Assembly (NCBI RefSeq): GCF_001426645.1
Contig: NZ_LMEX01000002.1
Location: 1,268,907-1,332,906 of the forward strand
Length of the DNA stretch: 64,000 nucleotides
Reading direction: 5' to 3'
DNA from: Rhodanobacter sp. Root480
GTDB taxonomy: Bacteria > Pseudomonadota > Gammaproteobacteria > Xanthomonadales > Rhodanobacteraceae
Below the pieces are notes generated by a model, which was not told where the DNA came from, did not search any database, and saw only the letters and a list, made by a program, of their open reading frames with translations. This document shows, piece after piece, positions 1 through 7,469 of this stretch (the first letter of the stretch is position 1; every line of letters starts with the position of its first letter). The translations under genes and the position numbers were made by a program.

Positions 1-2
1 CG

Positions 3-224
3 TCATGCTTGCGGCACGCCGCGTCCGTTGCGGGTATACGGCAGCGCAAACAGGTACAGGCCGGTAAACAGCTGCAGGAAAAGCGGCGGCAGCGGCGCGT
101 AGGTCAGCCATGGCGATGGCTCGCCCGGCGCCAGCGCACGGGCGATGAAGTTGGCGGCCACGGCTGCCGTGAAAACGATGGACAGCCAGCGATGGCTCTG
201 CCGCATCCAGCCGCCCCGTTTCAT
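3..224 (-). CDS. Small two-helix membrane protein
   Basis: Product of 73 residues with hydrophobic segments at about 12-31 and 39-62, so probably an inner-membrane protein; family not recognised. The ATG at 224 overlaps the stop of the VOC gene (ATGA) and has a GGGAGG ribosome site 7 bases upstream, so it is translationally coupled as the last gene of an AraC-VOC-membrane operon. A longer in-frame start at 263 lies inside the VOC gene and is less likely. The stop falls in a GTCATGC box at the window edge that resembles a divergent attC. Confidence 0.7.
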   Translation of the reverse strand: MKRGGWMRQSHRWLSIVFTAAVAANFIARALAPGEPSPWLTYAPLPPLFLQLFTGLYLFALPYTRNGRGVPQA

Positions 225-643
225 TGCGCCTCCCGCGACGGCGAGCTTTCGATCATCTTCCATCCATTGCCGGAAGGGTCGCGGAAGCCGGCGTCCACGG
301 TGCCGTAGCGATCCACCGGCTCCTGCATGAACTCGACCCCGCTGGCGCTCATGCGCTCGTAGGCCGCGCGGCAGTCATCCACCACCAGCACCAGCGGCGG
401 CATCGCGCCCTTGGCCACGGCCTCGCACAGTGCCTGCGCGGTGGCTGCGTCGTGCATCGGCGGCCCCGGCTTGAACAGGCCGAGCTGGAACGAGGGCTGC
501 TCCGGGTGCTGCACCGTGAGCCATCGGTAATCGCCGTTGCGGGCATCCGTGTGCACGCGAAAACCCAGTTTGTCGACATAGAACGCCAGTGCCTCGTCCT
601 GATCGCGCACGTACACGCCCGCTACATTTATGCCTTGATTCAT
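221..643 (-). CDS. VOC (glyoxalase/bleomycin-resistance) family protein
   Basis: A 140-residue single-domain VOC protein. The N-terminal beta-alpha unit (DQDEALAFYVDKLGF) and the C-terminal FRDPSGNGWKMIES are diagnostic of the fold, and the late Glu is the usual metal-ligand position. VOC proteins isomerise, cleave or bind small molecules; the substrate cannot be read here. A GGAGG site precedes the ATG at 643, which overlaps the stop of the AraC-type regulator. That pairing of a regulator with a VOC gene is common and suggests control by the upstream gene. Confidence 0.85.
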   Translation of the reverse strand: MNQGINVAGVYVRDQDEALAFYVDKLGFRVHTDARNGDYRWLTVQHPEQPSFQLGLFKPGPPMHDAATAQALCEAVAKGAMPPLVLVVDDCRAAYERMSASGVEFMQEPVDRYGTVDAGFRDPSGNGWKMIESSPSREAQ

Positions 644-1116
644 GGAGCCTCCGTTGGTTGGATCCCTGTTTTACCGTCTGCCTCCCGCCGCCGCTTCTCC
701 GAAACTGCGGTCTTGAGATCCGGCCGATGCGCGGCACGCACCAGGCATTCGGGCGCCTCATCCCGCCCGTGCGGGGCTGGCCGCTCGCGGGCGCGAAGTT
801 CGCCGGGGCTCTCGCCGGTGATGTCGCGAAAAATGCGCCCGAACGTGCCGAGGCTGTTCCAGCCGGTCCGGTACGCGACCTCGGTAACGGGCAGGTCGGT
901 ATCGCGCAGCAGGGCGATGGCGCGCTCGATGCGGCGCGTAAGCAGGTAGCGATGCGGCGGCACGCCGAAGGCCTGGCCAAACTGGCGCGCAAAGTGCGCT
1001 TCGGACACCGCGCTCACCTGCGCCAGCCGGCTGATCGGCCACGGCTCATGGGGCGCGGCGTCCATCCGGTCCTTCGCGCGCAGCAACCGCCGCAATAGTT
1101 CGGGACTCTGACTCAT
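640..1116 (-). CDS. AraC-family transcriptional regulator (DNA-binding domain only)
   Basis: Product of 158 residues containing the double helix-turn-helix of AraC/XylS regulators at about 26-110: ISRLAQVSAVSEAHFARQF is the first HTH, and the second lies in the VTEVAYRTGWNSLGTFGRIF region. There is no N-terminal effector-binding domain, so it is a minimal AraC protein. It overlaps the VOC gene by ATGA, giving a three-gene operon (regulator, VOC, membrane protein) with no recombination site between genes. It probably regulates its own operon; this is inference. Confidence 0.87.
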   Translation of the reverse strand: MSQSPELLRRLLRAKDRMDAAPHEPWPISRLAQVSAVSEAHFARQFGQAFGVPPHRYLLTRRIERAIALLRDTDLPVTEVAYRTGWNSLGTFGRIFRDITGESPGELRARERPAPHGRDEAPECLVRAAHRPDLKTAVSEKRRREADGKTGIQPTEAP

Positions 1117-1127
1117 CGTGTCTCCGT

Positions 1128-1173
1128 GCCCGGTGCCGGAGTCGCGCGGCGCAGGCCTTTCCGCGCGTTACAC
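1128..1173 (-). repeat. Divergent attC-like site
   Basis: Lies between the AraC and GNAT genes. It has the inverted-repeat layout of the array's attC sites and ends in GTTACAC, where the GNAT stop (TAA) lies in the terminal box. The other core is strongly degraded. Confidence 0.45.
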
Positions 1174-1695
1174 CGACATGCCCATGATGTTGTCGTCGTA
1201 GCTCTGCCCGCCGACGTCGAACTGGCGGCTGCCCAGTTTGCCGAAACCCACCCGCTCATAAAACCCGATCGCGGCCGCATTGCCCGCATAGACGCCAAGC
1301 AACAGGCGCGCGGCGTGGCTGGCGCGTGCATGCGCCAGGGCTTCGGCCACCAGCTTCTTTCCCGTGCCGCCACCCTGGAACTTGCCCAGCATGTAGATGC
1401 GCTTGATCTCCCGATCCCGCGGGGAGAGATCGGGCAGGGGCAACCGCGCCGGCGCCACCACCATGAAGCCGACCGGCGCACGGCCCTGCGGCGTCTCGAC
1501 CAGCCACAGCTGGTAATCGGGATCGGCCAGCCAGTCCCGATACAACGCCACCGCATGGGCGTTGGCGCAGTGGGCGATGATGTCCGGGCCGGCCAGCAGG
1601 CCCGCAAAGGTTTCGAGGAACGTCGCCTGTCCCACAAGCGCAAGCGCGTGCTCGTCGCCGGGCAGGCAGGGTCTGATCAGTGTCTCGGGCGGCAT
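1168..1695 (-). CDS. GNAT-family N-acetyltransferase
   Basis: A 175-residue GNAT. The acetyl-CoA loop is seen as GKFQGGGTGKKLVAEAL at about 103-119, followed by LGVYAGNAAAIGFYERVGF, the standard alpha4-beta7 motif. Acceptor unknown. The short spacer on its 3' side carries a degraded attC, so it reads as a distal integron cassette. GNATs recur at least six times in this array. Confidence 0.85.
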   Translation of the reverse strand: MPPETLIRPCLPGDEHALALVGQATFLETFAGLLAGPDIIAHCANAHAVALYRDWLADPDYQLWLVETPQGRAPVGFMVVAPARLPLPDLSPRDREIKRIYMLGKFQGGGTGKKLVAEALAHARASHAARLLLGVYAGNAAAIGFYERVGFGKLGSRQFDVGGQSYDDNIMGMSV

Positions 1696-1786
1696 AGGTT
1701 TCCAGCGGTGTCGGACGATACGGTGAGCAGCCGTGGACCGGCCTGCCCGGGATCAGGGTCGTGCCCCATCGTCGGGCCCCGGTGCG

Positions 1787-1942
1787 CTAACGACGCCTGG
1801 CCCGAGCCACGCGGGAAACACCGATGGCGATGAAAGCGGCCGCGATTCCGTAGAAGGCGACCTGCGCGCCGAGATACGCCGCCAGAAAGAACGCGCAACC
1901 GGCCGCCATGAAGAGGTAGCCACTCCGTTTTGCACCGCACAT
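1787..1942 (-). CDS. Short membrane protein, 51 residues
   Basis: A single GAYLGAQVAFYGIAA-type hydrophobic stretch covers most of the protein, with an RVARARRR basic tail, suggesting one or two membrane helices. The start at 1942 is supported by a CAGGAG site 8 bases upstream; a longer in-frame start at 1987 has none. Family not recognised. The 90-base gaps on either side hold no other gene and only faint attC-like palindromes. Confidence 0.55.
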   Translation of the reverse strand: MCGAKRSGYLFMAAGCAFFLAAYLGAQVAFYGIAAAFIAIGVSRVARARRR

Positions 1943-2034
1943 GTCGTTCTCCTGTTGAAAGCCCGCAACCTGCGTTGGGATGTGCAAAAGCCATCGGTGT
2001 CTCGCGTTCGGTCCGACGCAATGATGGCCGGCAC

Positions 2035-2436
2035 CTACGACGGGAACGCATCGAAACCCGGCGCCAATGCCAGGTCACGATCCCAGGAGGCCCTGCTCGC
2101 CATGAAAACATGGGCATCGGGGACGATGGAAGACGGCGTATCCAGACTGCCCGCGGGAACCACCAGCATCCCCGGTGAGGCGAAGGGTAGCGCCGAGCCA
2201 CAGACCGAACAAAAGCACCGCAGGTGCCGCGTCCGTGGCAGGTTGAAGGTGTTCACCTGTTCCCGCCCGGAGAGCCACTCAAGCGTAGCTGTCGACGAGA
2301 AAAGATTGGCGGCGTGCGCCGAACCGGTGTCCTTGCGGCAGTACGCGCAATGGCAGAGATAAAAGCGCTCGAACGTACCGGTCACCTTGAAGTGCACGGC
2401 ACCGCAAAGGCACGACCCAAGATGTTCTGCTTGCAT
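2035..2436 (-). CDS. GFA-family zinc protein
   Basis: Product of 133 residues. The GFA (glutathione-dependent formaldehyde-activating enzyme-like) zinc fold is shown by GSCLCGAVHF near the N terminus, LCHCAYCRKDTGSAH at about 27-41 and RCFCSVCGSALPF at about 73-85: seven cysteines in the usual CxC, CxxC and CxxC arrangement. True formaldehyde activation is proven for few members, so the substrate is open. A second GFA cassette lies at 11889-12272. Confidence 0.86.
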   Translation of the reverse strand: MQAEHLGSCLCGAVHFKVTGTFERFYLCHCAYCRKDTGSAHAANLFSSTATLEWLSGREQVNTFNLPRTRHLRCFCSVCGSALPFASPGMLVVPAGSLDTPSSIVPDAHVFMASRASWDRDLALAPGFDAFPS

Positions 2437-2466
2437 GGAAACCTCCAGTGCATGAAATGCCGCACA

Positions 2467-2604
2467 TCACCAACCTCCACGCCGGCCGAGCGGCCAAGGC
2501 CGCTTGATGTTCTCGATCACGAACGTGGCGCCGCTTTGGTTTTCAATGACGGCCCGGCCCGGTTGTGGCTTGGGGCGAATAGTGAAGCGCTCACCTGAGG
2601 CCTC
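2467..2604 (-). pseudogene. Possible remnant of a cassette gene ending in attC
   Basis: A short minus-strand frame without a start codon reads FTIRPKPQPGRAVIENQSG and runs into a divergent attC (about 2465-2520, with a GTTGGTG core), where it stops. Its composition and its attC-encoded end resemble the other cassette genes, so it may be the 3' stump of a lost gene. The evidence is weak and the frame may be chance. Confidence 0.25.
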
Positions 2605-2605
2605 G

Positions 2606-2857
2606 CTATGCCGCCGGCTTCAACCTCAGGGACAGCAGCAACAGCAAGACAGAAGCCAGTGCGGTTGCGCCACCACCCAGCCAACGATGCAGCACCAGGG
2701 AGAGGGCGATCACGGGGATGAACCACAGCGCTACCGACGCGAACCTCACCCCGAGCGTGACGCCCTCACCGCAGTGGGGGCAGACCTTGCGTTTTCCGAA
2801 GCGGTTCATCTCTTTCGAGAACACGCTGATCGAGGTGTTGCAGTGAGGACATTTCAT
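2606..2857 (-). CDS. Zinc-ribbon protein with two membrane helices
   Basis: Product of 83 residues. The N terminus has two CPHC-type knuckles (MKCPHCNTSIS and KVCPHCGEGV) making a four-cysteine zinc ribbon; hydrophobic segments follow at about 38-57 and 62-79. Likely an inner-membrane protein with a cytoplasmic zinc ribbon, function unknown. A cassette 19 kb away (21493-21765) has the same architecture with low sequence identity. No clear ribosome site. Confidence 0.7.
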   Translation of the reverse strand: MKCPHCNTSISVFSKEMNRFGKRKVCPHCGEGVTLGVRFASVALWFIPVIALSLVLHRWLGGGATALASVLLLLLSLRLKPAA

Positions 2858-2956
2858 CAGGGACCTGCTCCGTGTGGTCTGGGATGTGGATGGGCACGCC
2901 GAGTCCTGTCGCCACGGCGATCAACCACACAGAGCGCATTGATGTCTCCCGTTTGC

Positions 2957-3008
2957 CCAGTGCTGCGATCAATGAGTGGCGAGTCGCCGCTTGAATGAGC
3001 TGTTGGCG
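2957..3008 (-). repeat. Divergent attC-like site
   Basis: The 3' box on the minus strand reads GCCAAC (close to RYYYAAC) and the other core is degraded. The upstream 161-residue protein is translated into it, ending in a tail like those encoded by conserved sites. Confidence 0.55.
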
Positions 3009-3454
3009 CGCAGCAGCAGCACGAGCGCGACAACCGCAAACAGGTTCAGGCCGATGAAGAGCTCGGCGGCTTCATCGCCGAAGAAGAACTGGCCATTGGC
3101 ACCCAGATTGACGCTCAAGCCCAGTGGAACGCTGCCAGTGCCAAGTTGCACGGTCGGTGAAAGTTCGGCGCCCGTGAACCATTGATACCGGATGCCTTGC
3201 AGCGAGAACATCGGGATCTGCGACGCAAACAGAATCGGCGCCCAACGCCGACCGTAAGGTGTGCCCTGCCACAAGCGGATGCCGGTGAAGGCTGCCCACG
3301 CGAAAAGTGCGGCAAGCCCAGCCAGTGGAACGAGCAGCAACCAACCCTGTGGAAGAAGCTTGAGACCCAGGATCATGACCATGGCGACACCGACGCCGCC
3401 GCCGGCCACGAGCATGACGCTGAAAAACCGTGTGGTCTTGTTGAATTGGCTCAC
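2969..3454 (-). CDS. Membrane protein with attC-encoded tail
   Basis: Product of 161 residues with about four hydrophobic segments (roughly 12-34, 38-57, 72-90 and 131-148). Family unknown. The start is GTG at 3454 with a GGGGAA site upstream. The last residues (NSSFKRRLATH) are encoded inside the divergent attC at 2957-3008, in the same frame that gives NNSFKADGFAAA and NNSSKRTREKPRAA tails in other cassettes. Confidence 0.68.
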   Translation of the reverse strand: MSQFNKTTRFFSVMLVAGGGVGVAMVMILGLKLLPQGWLLLVPLAGLAALFAWAAFTGIRLWQGTPYGRRWAPILFASQIPMFSLQGIRYQWFTGAELSPTVQLGTGSVPLGLSVNLGANGQFFFGDEAAELFIGLNLFAVVALVLLLRANSSFKRRLATH

Positions 3455-3474
3455 GAAAGATTCCCCTGTGCACT

Positions 3475-3531
3475 ACAACCCTGAGATCAGCCATGCCCGT
3501 CCGGTGATGGCCGCCCGAATGAACGGTCAGG
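3475..3531 (-). repeat. Divergent attC-like site
   Basis: It ends in GGTCAGGC at the right (CTGAC box on the minus strand), with a CAACCCTGAGATCAG left half. The stop TGA of the gene at 3527-3934 is inside the box. Confidence 0.55.
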
Positions 3532-3934
3532 CGGCAACAGCCACCCATGCAATAGCCGCAAGTGCCGCCATCACGGCCGCCACCAACCACTTCGCCGGCA
3601 CCCTGATTTCGCCGGCGGACAACGGCTCCCATACCAGCGACTCCTTCCATGCCGAATCACCCTCGGCATATTTTTCAAATACATCCTGGATCACGTCGAG
3701 CGGCAACGATTTGTTGCTGGCTTGAAAATGAGACACCTCATCGCCGTCCCGATACTCCAGCACAAATCCGCTCGAGCCGGAGCCGGAGGTCTGGACATAA
3801 ACCTGATCAGCGCGCGCCAGGATCGCGAACGCATTCGATTTTCCATCGAGAGAGGAGAGAGCCTGCGCGATTTGCCCGGAAGACGGGTTGGTCAGCGTCG
3901 TTCCGTGCTCTGTTTCCAGACGTAATGTCGTCAT
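3527..3934 (-). CDS. Hypothetical protein with C-terminal membrane helix
   Basis: Product of 135 residues: a soluble alpha/beta-looking domain of about 105 residues (containing FVLEYRDGDEVSHF and a SAWKESLVWEPL segment), then one hydrophobic helix at about 115-133, so tail-anchored. I do not recognise the family with certainty; the soluble part recalls small Imm1-like immunity proteins, which is only an impression. The stop lies within a divergent attC box. Confidence 0.6.
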   Translation of the reverse strand: MTTLRLETEHGTTLTNPSSGQIAQALSSLDGKSNAFAILARADQVYVQTSGSGSSGFVLEYRDGDEVSHFQASNKSLPLDVIQDVFEKYAEGDSAWKESLVWEPLSAGEIRVPAKWLVAAVMAALAAIAWVAVAA

Positions 3935-3941
3935 GTTCTAC

Positions 3942-3999
3942 CGCCTGATAACCGAATTGAACCGATCCGCGAAGCGGCTTCGTCTGGACGAACATCATG
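3942..3999 (-). repeat. Divergent attC-like site
   Basis: Inverted-repeat layout of array attC sites: CGCCTGATAACCG left half, GAAGCGGCTTC central stem, TGGACGAACATCAT right half. It lies 3' of the VOC remnant, in a gap with no intact gene. Confidence 0.5.
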
Positions 4000-4076
4000 C
4001 GTGAAGGTAGCTGGCGAATTGACGCCGTGCAACGGCGCCCGCAACGAACTGGAATCCCCCCGGGAGTGGTTGGCTT

Positions 4077-4318
4077 TCACCGCTGCATGCCAATGATTTG
4101 TCGCCATGCGCCACGCAGCCGGAAAGCAGTACGCCACGTGCGCTGCAACGGGCGACAAACGGCTTCGATGTTGCTGCCATCCTGATCCGGAACGAAAGCG
4201 GCGTGATAACTGGACGGGTAGCCCTGGCGGGTGTCCCGACATCCAGGAGCATCTTTGTCGCCGCCGCCAGCAAACCCTGTCATATGGAATACATCGACCA
4301 CGTCGCGGCTTTGCGTGC
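4077..4318 (-). pseudogene. 5'-truncated VOC-family gene remnant
   Basis: This 387-base gap has no intact gene, but one minus-strand frame reads RDVVDVFHMTGFAGGGDKDAPG, then GYPSSYHAAFVPDQDG and SNIEAVC, matching the conserved C-terminal half of VOC/glyoxalase proteins (VDAFH, AAGGxDNGAPG, YYAAFxxDPDGNNIEAVC). No start or N-terminal half exists, as the frame runs directly into the stop region of the upstream gene, and the 25 residues after AVC look like unselected read-through. I read it as a decayed cassette gene. Confidence 0.6.
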
Positions 4319-4321
4319 GAT

Positions 4322-4933
4322 TCAGGGCAACAGTTCCTTGACCGTTTTGCCCGTGGCATCCAGAACGGAAATGCTGGACTCGCCGTTCTCCGCGACCTTC
4401 ATGACGATACGCTTGTTGCCGGCGCCATCGAGCAGCGCCAATGAGGCTTCGCCATCATCGCCGCGCCCGAGCCAGATCCTGCGGCGAACGTCGTTGCCCG
4501 CCGGGCTGTCGGAGATCGCCAGCCCGGCGAAGCGGTCTTCCGAATCATCGACGCCAAGCAGTTGCACCACCTGGTTTGCTTCATAGCGATCGAATGAAAG
4601 GCTGCCGCCGGAATCACGCACCTTTCCGTCCTTGTCTTTTCTGCCGCCGAAGATCAGCCCGCCAATCTCGGAGCCCTCGTCATTGAGGAAGATGAGGCCG
4701 GCCTGGGGTCGATCCAGCGGCTTCTCCTTGCCATGTACCAGCACGCCGGGCAGCTTCGCGTGGTTGGAAATAATCAGCCGTGGCGTGCCATCCGGTTCGA
4801 CAATGTTGATGCGTTGAACCGTTATCTCATCGGTGGTGATGGCGCGCTTTCCAGCGCCATAAGCCAGGCCACCCAGCAGCAAAACAGTCAGCAGGCCGGC
4901 GTATACGGAAAGAAATCCATTTGCTTTCGACAT
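4322..4933 (-). CDS. Membrane-anchored extracytoplasmic hypothetical protein
   Basis: Product of 203 residues. One hydrophobic segment at about 9-27 acts as an anchor or uncleaved signal; the rest is hydrophilic and rich in short beta-repeat phrases of the kind I-V-E-P-D-G-T-P-R, A-G-L-I-F-L-N-D-E-G and A-S-L-A-L-L-D-G-A-G-N-K-R. Such repeats occur in a widespread uncharacterised family and suggest a beta-solenoid-like exported domain. Its stop abuts the VOC remnant. Confidence 0.68.
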   Translation of the reverse strand: MSKANGFLSVYAGLLTVLLLGGLAYGAGKRAITTDEITVQRINIVEPDGTPRLIISNHAKLPGVLVHGKEKPLDRPQAGLIFLNDEGSEIGGLIFGGRKDKDGKVRDSGGSLSFDRYEANQVVQLLGVDDSEDRFAGLAISDSPAGNDVRRRIWLGRGDDGEASLALLDGAGNKRIVMKVAENGESSISVLDATGKTVKELLP

Positions 4934-4981
4934 GGGCGTTTCCTGGTGTGGGTGCAGGGTGCAGCGAATCGTCGGGTGACA

Positions 4982-5611
4982 TCACTGGCGTACATAGCGC
5001 AAATGGGTGGCGGCCGAACCGTCAAGAATGCGGTCGATGCGAAACGCCGGGCCGGGCTCGTGCAGGTTTTCGAACAGGCGCCGGCCGCTGCCGAACAACA
5101 CGGGCGCCAGTGCGATCTCCAGTTCGTCGACCACACCCAGGTTGAGGTATTGCTGGATCACATCCGCGCCGCCCGAAACCCGGATGTCGCGGTTGCCCGC
5201 GGATTCCCTGGCCAATTCCAGTGCACGCTGCGGCCCGTCGTTGACGAAGTGGAACGTCGTGCCGCCGGGGCGCACCCACGGCTCGCGCTTCTCGTGGGTA
5301 AGCACGTAGACCGGCGTGTGGAACGGTGCCTCCTCCGGCCAGGCGATCTCGCCCTGGTCGAACATCCGCTTGCCCATGATGTTGGCGCCGCTGCGCTCGG
5401 CAGTCTGGCGAACCAGATCATTGACCGGGCCGGTTTCTCCCCCATCGAGCTTCAGCAGCTTCTCGCGAAAGTACTGCTGGTTGAGTATCCAGGCCATCAT
5501 CGCGCCCCATTTGGCGCCCCAGCCCTTGTACTCGGGCCTGCCCATGGTCATCCCTTCCGGCGCCATGTAGCCATCGAGACTGAGTCCGATATTGACGAAA
5601 ACCTTGCTCAT
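4982..5611 (-). CDS. RibD C-terminal/DHFR-like reductase
   Basis: Product of 209 residues. The N terminus (VFVNIGLSLDGYMAPEGM) and VSGGADVIQQYLNLGVVDEL near 145-164 are hallmarks of the RibD_C/YyaP-like dihydrofolate-reductase superfamily; GKRMFDQGE fits the nucleotide-binding strand. These are probably NADPH-dependent oxidoreductases with unknown substrate. This is not a classic dfr trimethoprim-resistance enzyme. A GST-like gene ends 27 bases upstream and they may be cotranscribed. A second member is at 13849-14409. Confidence 0.85.
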   Translation of the reverse strand: MSKVFVNIGLSLDGYMAPEGMTMGRPEYKGWGAKWGAMMAWILNQQYFREKLLKLDGGETGPVNDLVRQTAERSGANIMGKRMFDQGEIAWPEEAPFHTPVYVLTHEKREPWVRPGGTTFHFVNDGPQRALELARESAGNRDIRVSGGADVIQQYLNLGVVDELEIALAPVLFGSGRRLFENLHEPGPAFRIDRILDGSAATHLRYVRQ

Positions 5612-5638
5612 GATTTCCTCGCGCTATCGACGCGTTGC

Positions 5639-6265
5639 TCAGGCACCCGGGCCCACCGGCGGGTACTTCCGGAACTCGGGCGTGCGCTCCATGCGGGCGG
5701 ACAGCGTCACCAGGCCCGGATACTTCTCCGCCACCACGATCGACGCCAGCATGGACTGCGTGAACTGCCAGACGACCGCGGTGGTGATGCCGGCCTGACG
5801 GCGTGGCTCCGCAAAAACAGGCTGACGCGTCTGCACCTCGCGCTCCAGGGCGGCACAGGCTTCCAGCAGCTGCCCCTGCACCCGCTCCACCCACGGCTCG
5901 TACTGCGCGGACGGCGGCCGCAGCTTGCGCTCGTAGACGATCTGCACACTCTTCTCGCAAGCCGCCAATGCCAGGCTGACGGCACGCATCTCGTGCTGCA
6001 TGCGCGTGGCGTCGCCGAGGCTCCACAGCGCATCGCCACCGCTCCGGGTCGCTTCGACGAACTGCAGGATCAGCGAGGAATCCATCAACACCTCGCCGTC
6101 ATCGCACACCAGCGTCGGCGCCTTCACCACCGGGTTGATGCGCTGAAACTGCGCGTACGTGCTGAACACCGAGATAGGCTCGAGCCCGAACGGGATGCCC
6201 AGGCATTCCAGCGAAATGGCGACGCGCCGCACGTAGGGCGAATCCAGCATGCCGATCAGTCGCAT
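5639..6265 (-). CDS. Glutathione S-transferase-like protein
   Basis: Product of 208 residues with an N-terminal thioredoxin-like GST domain: MRLIGMLDSPYVRRVAISLE, the cis-proline region VVKAPTLVCDDGEVLMDSSL and the S-L-I-L-Q-F-V continuation; an all-helical C-terminal domain follows. It likely conjugates or reduces small electrophiles with glutathione. The start ATG at 6265 overlaps the stop of the upstream cupin gene (GTGATG), so the two are coupled. The stop lies in GCTCAGGC, a weak attC-like box. Confidence 0.82.
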   Translation of the reverse strand: MRLIGMLDSPYVRRVAISLECLGIPFGLEPISVFSTYAQFQRINPVVKAPTLVCDDGEVLMDSSLILQFVEATRSGGDALWSLGDATRMQHEMRAVSLALAACEKSVQIVYERKLRPPSAQYEPWVERVQGQLLEACAALEREVQTRQPVFAEPRRQAGITTAVVWQFTQSMLASIVVAEKYPGLVTLSARMERTPEFRKYPPVGPGA

Positions 6266-6648
6266 CACTTTGCCTCCAGATGGGATGGCGCCGCCGCGTC
6301 GGGCAGATTGGTACGGTCGCCGGCCGTCGTGGGTGACGATATGACGAGAAACACCACGTAGGCGTCCGAACGGTTGGTGAAACGGTGCCGCGAGCCCGGC
6401 GGCACATGCAGCCCCTGGCCGGCGGCGAACGTCACCGCCTCATGCTCGAACTCCATCGTCGCCGTGCCCGAAAGCACGTAGAAGAACTGGCGTGCCTGCG
6501 AATGAAAATGCGACGTCTCGCTCGCCCCCGGCGGCACGCGCTCCTGGATCACGCTGAGCGTGGGGTCCTTGAGCAGGTGCCAGCCATCGCAGACGCCGCC
6601 CCATGTGTAGTGCTCCGCCGTGTCGATGCCTGAAATACGATGATCCAT
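6265..6648 (-). CDS. Cupin-domain protein
   Basis: Product of 127 residues. Cupin motif 1 is ETSHFHSQARQFFYVLSG, with His residues and Gln/Glu in metal-binding positions; motif 2 is GLHVPPGSRHRFTN. It is a single beta-barrel cupin, likely metal-binding, role unknown. I chose ATG 6648 because it directly follows a recognisable attC (6654-6706) and the motifs start shortly after; the longer frame to 6771 would read through that site. It overlaps the GST-like gene, forming a small operon. Confidence 0.82.
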   Translation of the reverse strand: MDHRISGIDTAEHYTWGGVCDGWHLLKDPTLSVIQERVPPGASETSHFHSQARQFFYVLSGTATMEFEHEAVTFAAGQGLHVPPGSRHRFTNRSDAYVVFLVISSPTTAGDRTNLPDAAAPSHLEAK

Positions 6649-6653
6649 GATGC

Positions 6654-6706
6654 GGTCCAACGTGGGAGTGAGCGGCGGCAGAGCCGCCTGAAACAAATCG
6701 TCAGCT
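6654..6706 (-). repeat. attC site (GTTGGACC and GCTGAC cores)
   Basis: Clear palindrome with a GCGGCGGCAGAGCCGCC stem between TCCAACG and ATCGTCAGC. The left core on the minus strand is a good GTTRRRY match and the right box is the CTGAC variant. Confidence 0.7.
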
Positions 6707-6837
6707 TGCGGCAGCCATGCCGTTGCCAGAGCTGCAGCCTGCGCGCCAATGCAACCCAAGGCGCTTCCCAACCATCATACTTTTGCGACGCCACGGCAGG
6801 CCGATGGCAGGTCAAGAAGGATCGCGACGCCGGTGCC
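6707..6837. other. Cassette-sized stretch with no convincing gene
   Basis: 131 bases flanked by two attC-like sites. The minus-strand frames are short and without family signature. It is either a gene-less cassette or one whose gene has decayed; the box at 6700 would have supplied a TGA stop for a lost gene. Confidence 0.4.
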
Positions 6838-6880
6838 GCGTGCGGATCAACTTGCGGCAACGGCCCCTGGAGTGCTCATG
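6838..6880 (-). repeat. Divergent attC-like site
   Basis: GCGGATCAACTTGCGGC left half and CCTGGAGTGCTCATGG right half. The stop TGA of the YdeI-like gene lies in the right box. Confidence 0.4.
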
Positions 6881-7469
6881 GATGGACCTTCTCGTGCCGC
6901 TCCAGCATCAGCACGAACTGCGAAATGCGTTTGGCGCGCGTCTCGGCCTTCTTGGCGGTTTGAATCCGGAACAGAACTGCGTACCGATTCCTGCTGTCGA
7001 GGGTGCCAAAAAACGCCTTGGCCCGCGCATTGCCGTCCAGCGCAGACTGGAAATCACTGGGCACCGTGGCCTTGCTGGAGGAGTCATAGGCAGCGTCCCA
7101 GCGCCCGTCGAGTTTTGCCCGCTCAATTTCCTTGAGCCCGGCGGGTTTCATCTTCCTGGCCTTGACCAGGGCAAGTGCCTTGTCGCGGTTGATCTTCGAC
7201 CAAACGCTCTTGTCCGAGCGCCGGGTGAATTTCTGCAGCCAGAATCGATCGCTGTGCGCCTTCTTCTGCCCATCTATCCAGCCAAAGCAAAGCGCAACGG
7301 CGATGGCTTCGTCGTACGACACCGATTGCGCGTCCGCGCCTTTCTTCGCGATCCGCAGCCATGCCCCGGGCGATGCGGCGTGATTTTCATCCAGCCAGGT
7401 CGCCCAGCCCGATGGCTGCTCGAAGTGAAGCATTGGCAGTTCGGCAGCGCGCCTGGTTCGGGTGTTCAC
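6876..7469 (-). CDS. YdeI/OmpD-associated family protein
   Basis: Product of 197 residues. The N-terminal region (ELPMLHFEQPSGWATWLDEN and SPGAWLRIAKKG) and the middle (YDEAIAVALCFGWIDGQKKA) are the signature of the YdeI family; the C-terminal part, with FFGTLDSRNRYAVLFRIQTA, is the OmdA-type domain. Function unknown; some members bind DNA or affect cell-envelope stress. I chose GTG 7469 because homologues carry a short leader before the ELPxLxF strand; ATG 7433 is the alternative. Confidence 0.8.
   Translation of the reverse strand: MNTRTRRAAELPMLHFEQPSGWATWLDENHAASPGAWLRIAKKGADAQSVSYDEAIAVALCFGWIDGQKKAHSDRFWLQKFTRRSDKSVWSKINRDKALALVKARKMKPAGLKEIERAKLDGRWDAAYDSSSKATVPSDFQSALDGNARAKAFFGTLDSRNRYAVLFRIQTAKKAETRAKRISQFVLMLERHEKVHP

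Noticed and set aside
4982..5611. Trimethoprim-resistance dihydrofolate reductase
   Set aside because: The motifs are those of the RibD C-terminal/YyaP-like reductases, not DfrA or DfrB.
4733..6361. 542-codon + strand frame in the array
   Set aside because: It crosses four minus-strand genes with clear domains and the cassette junctions; it is a shadow.
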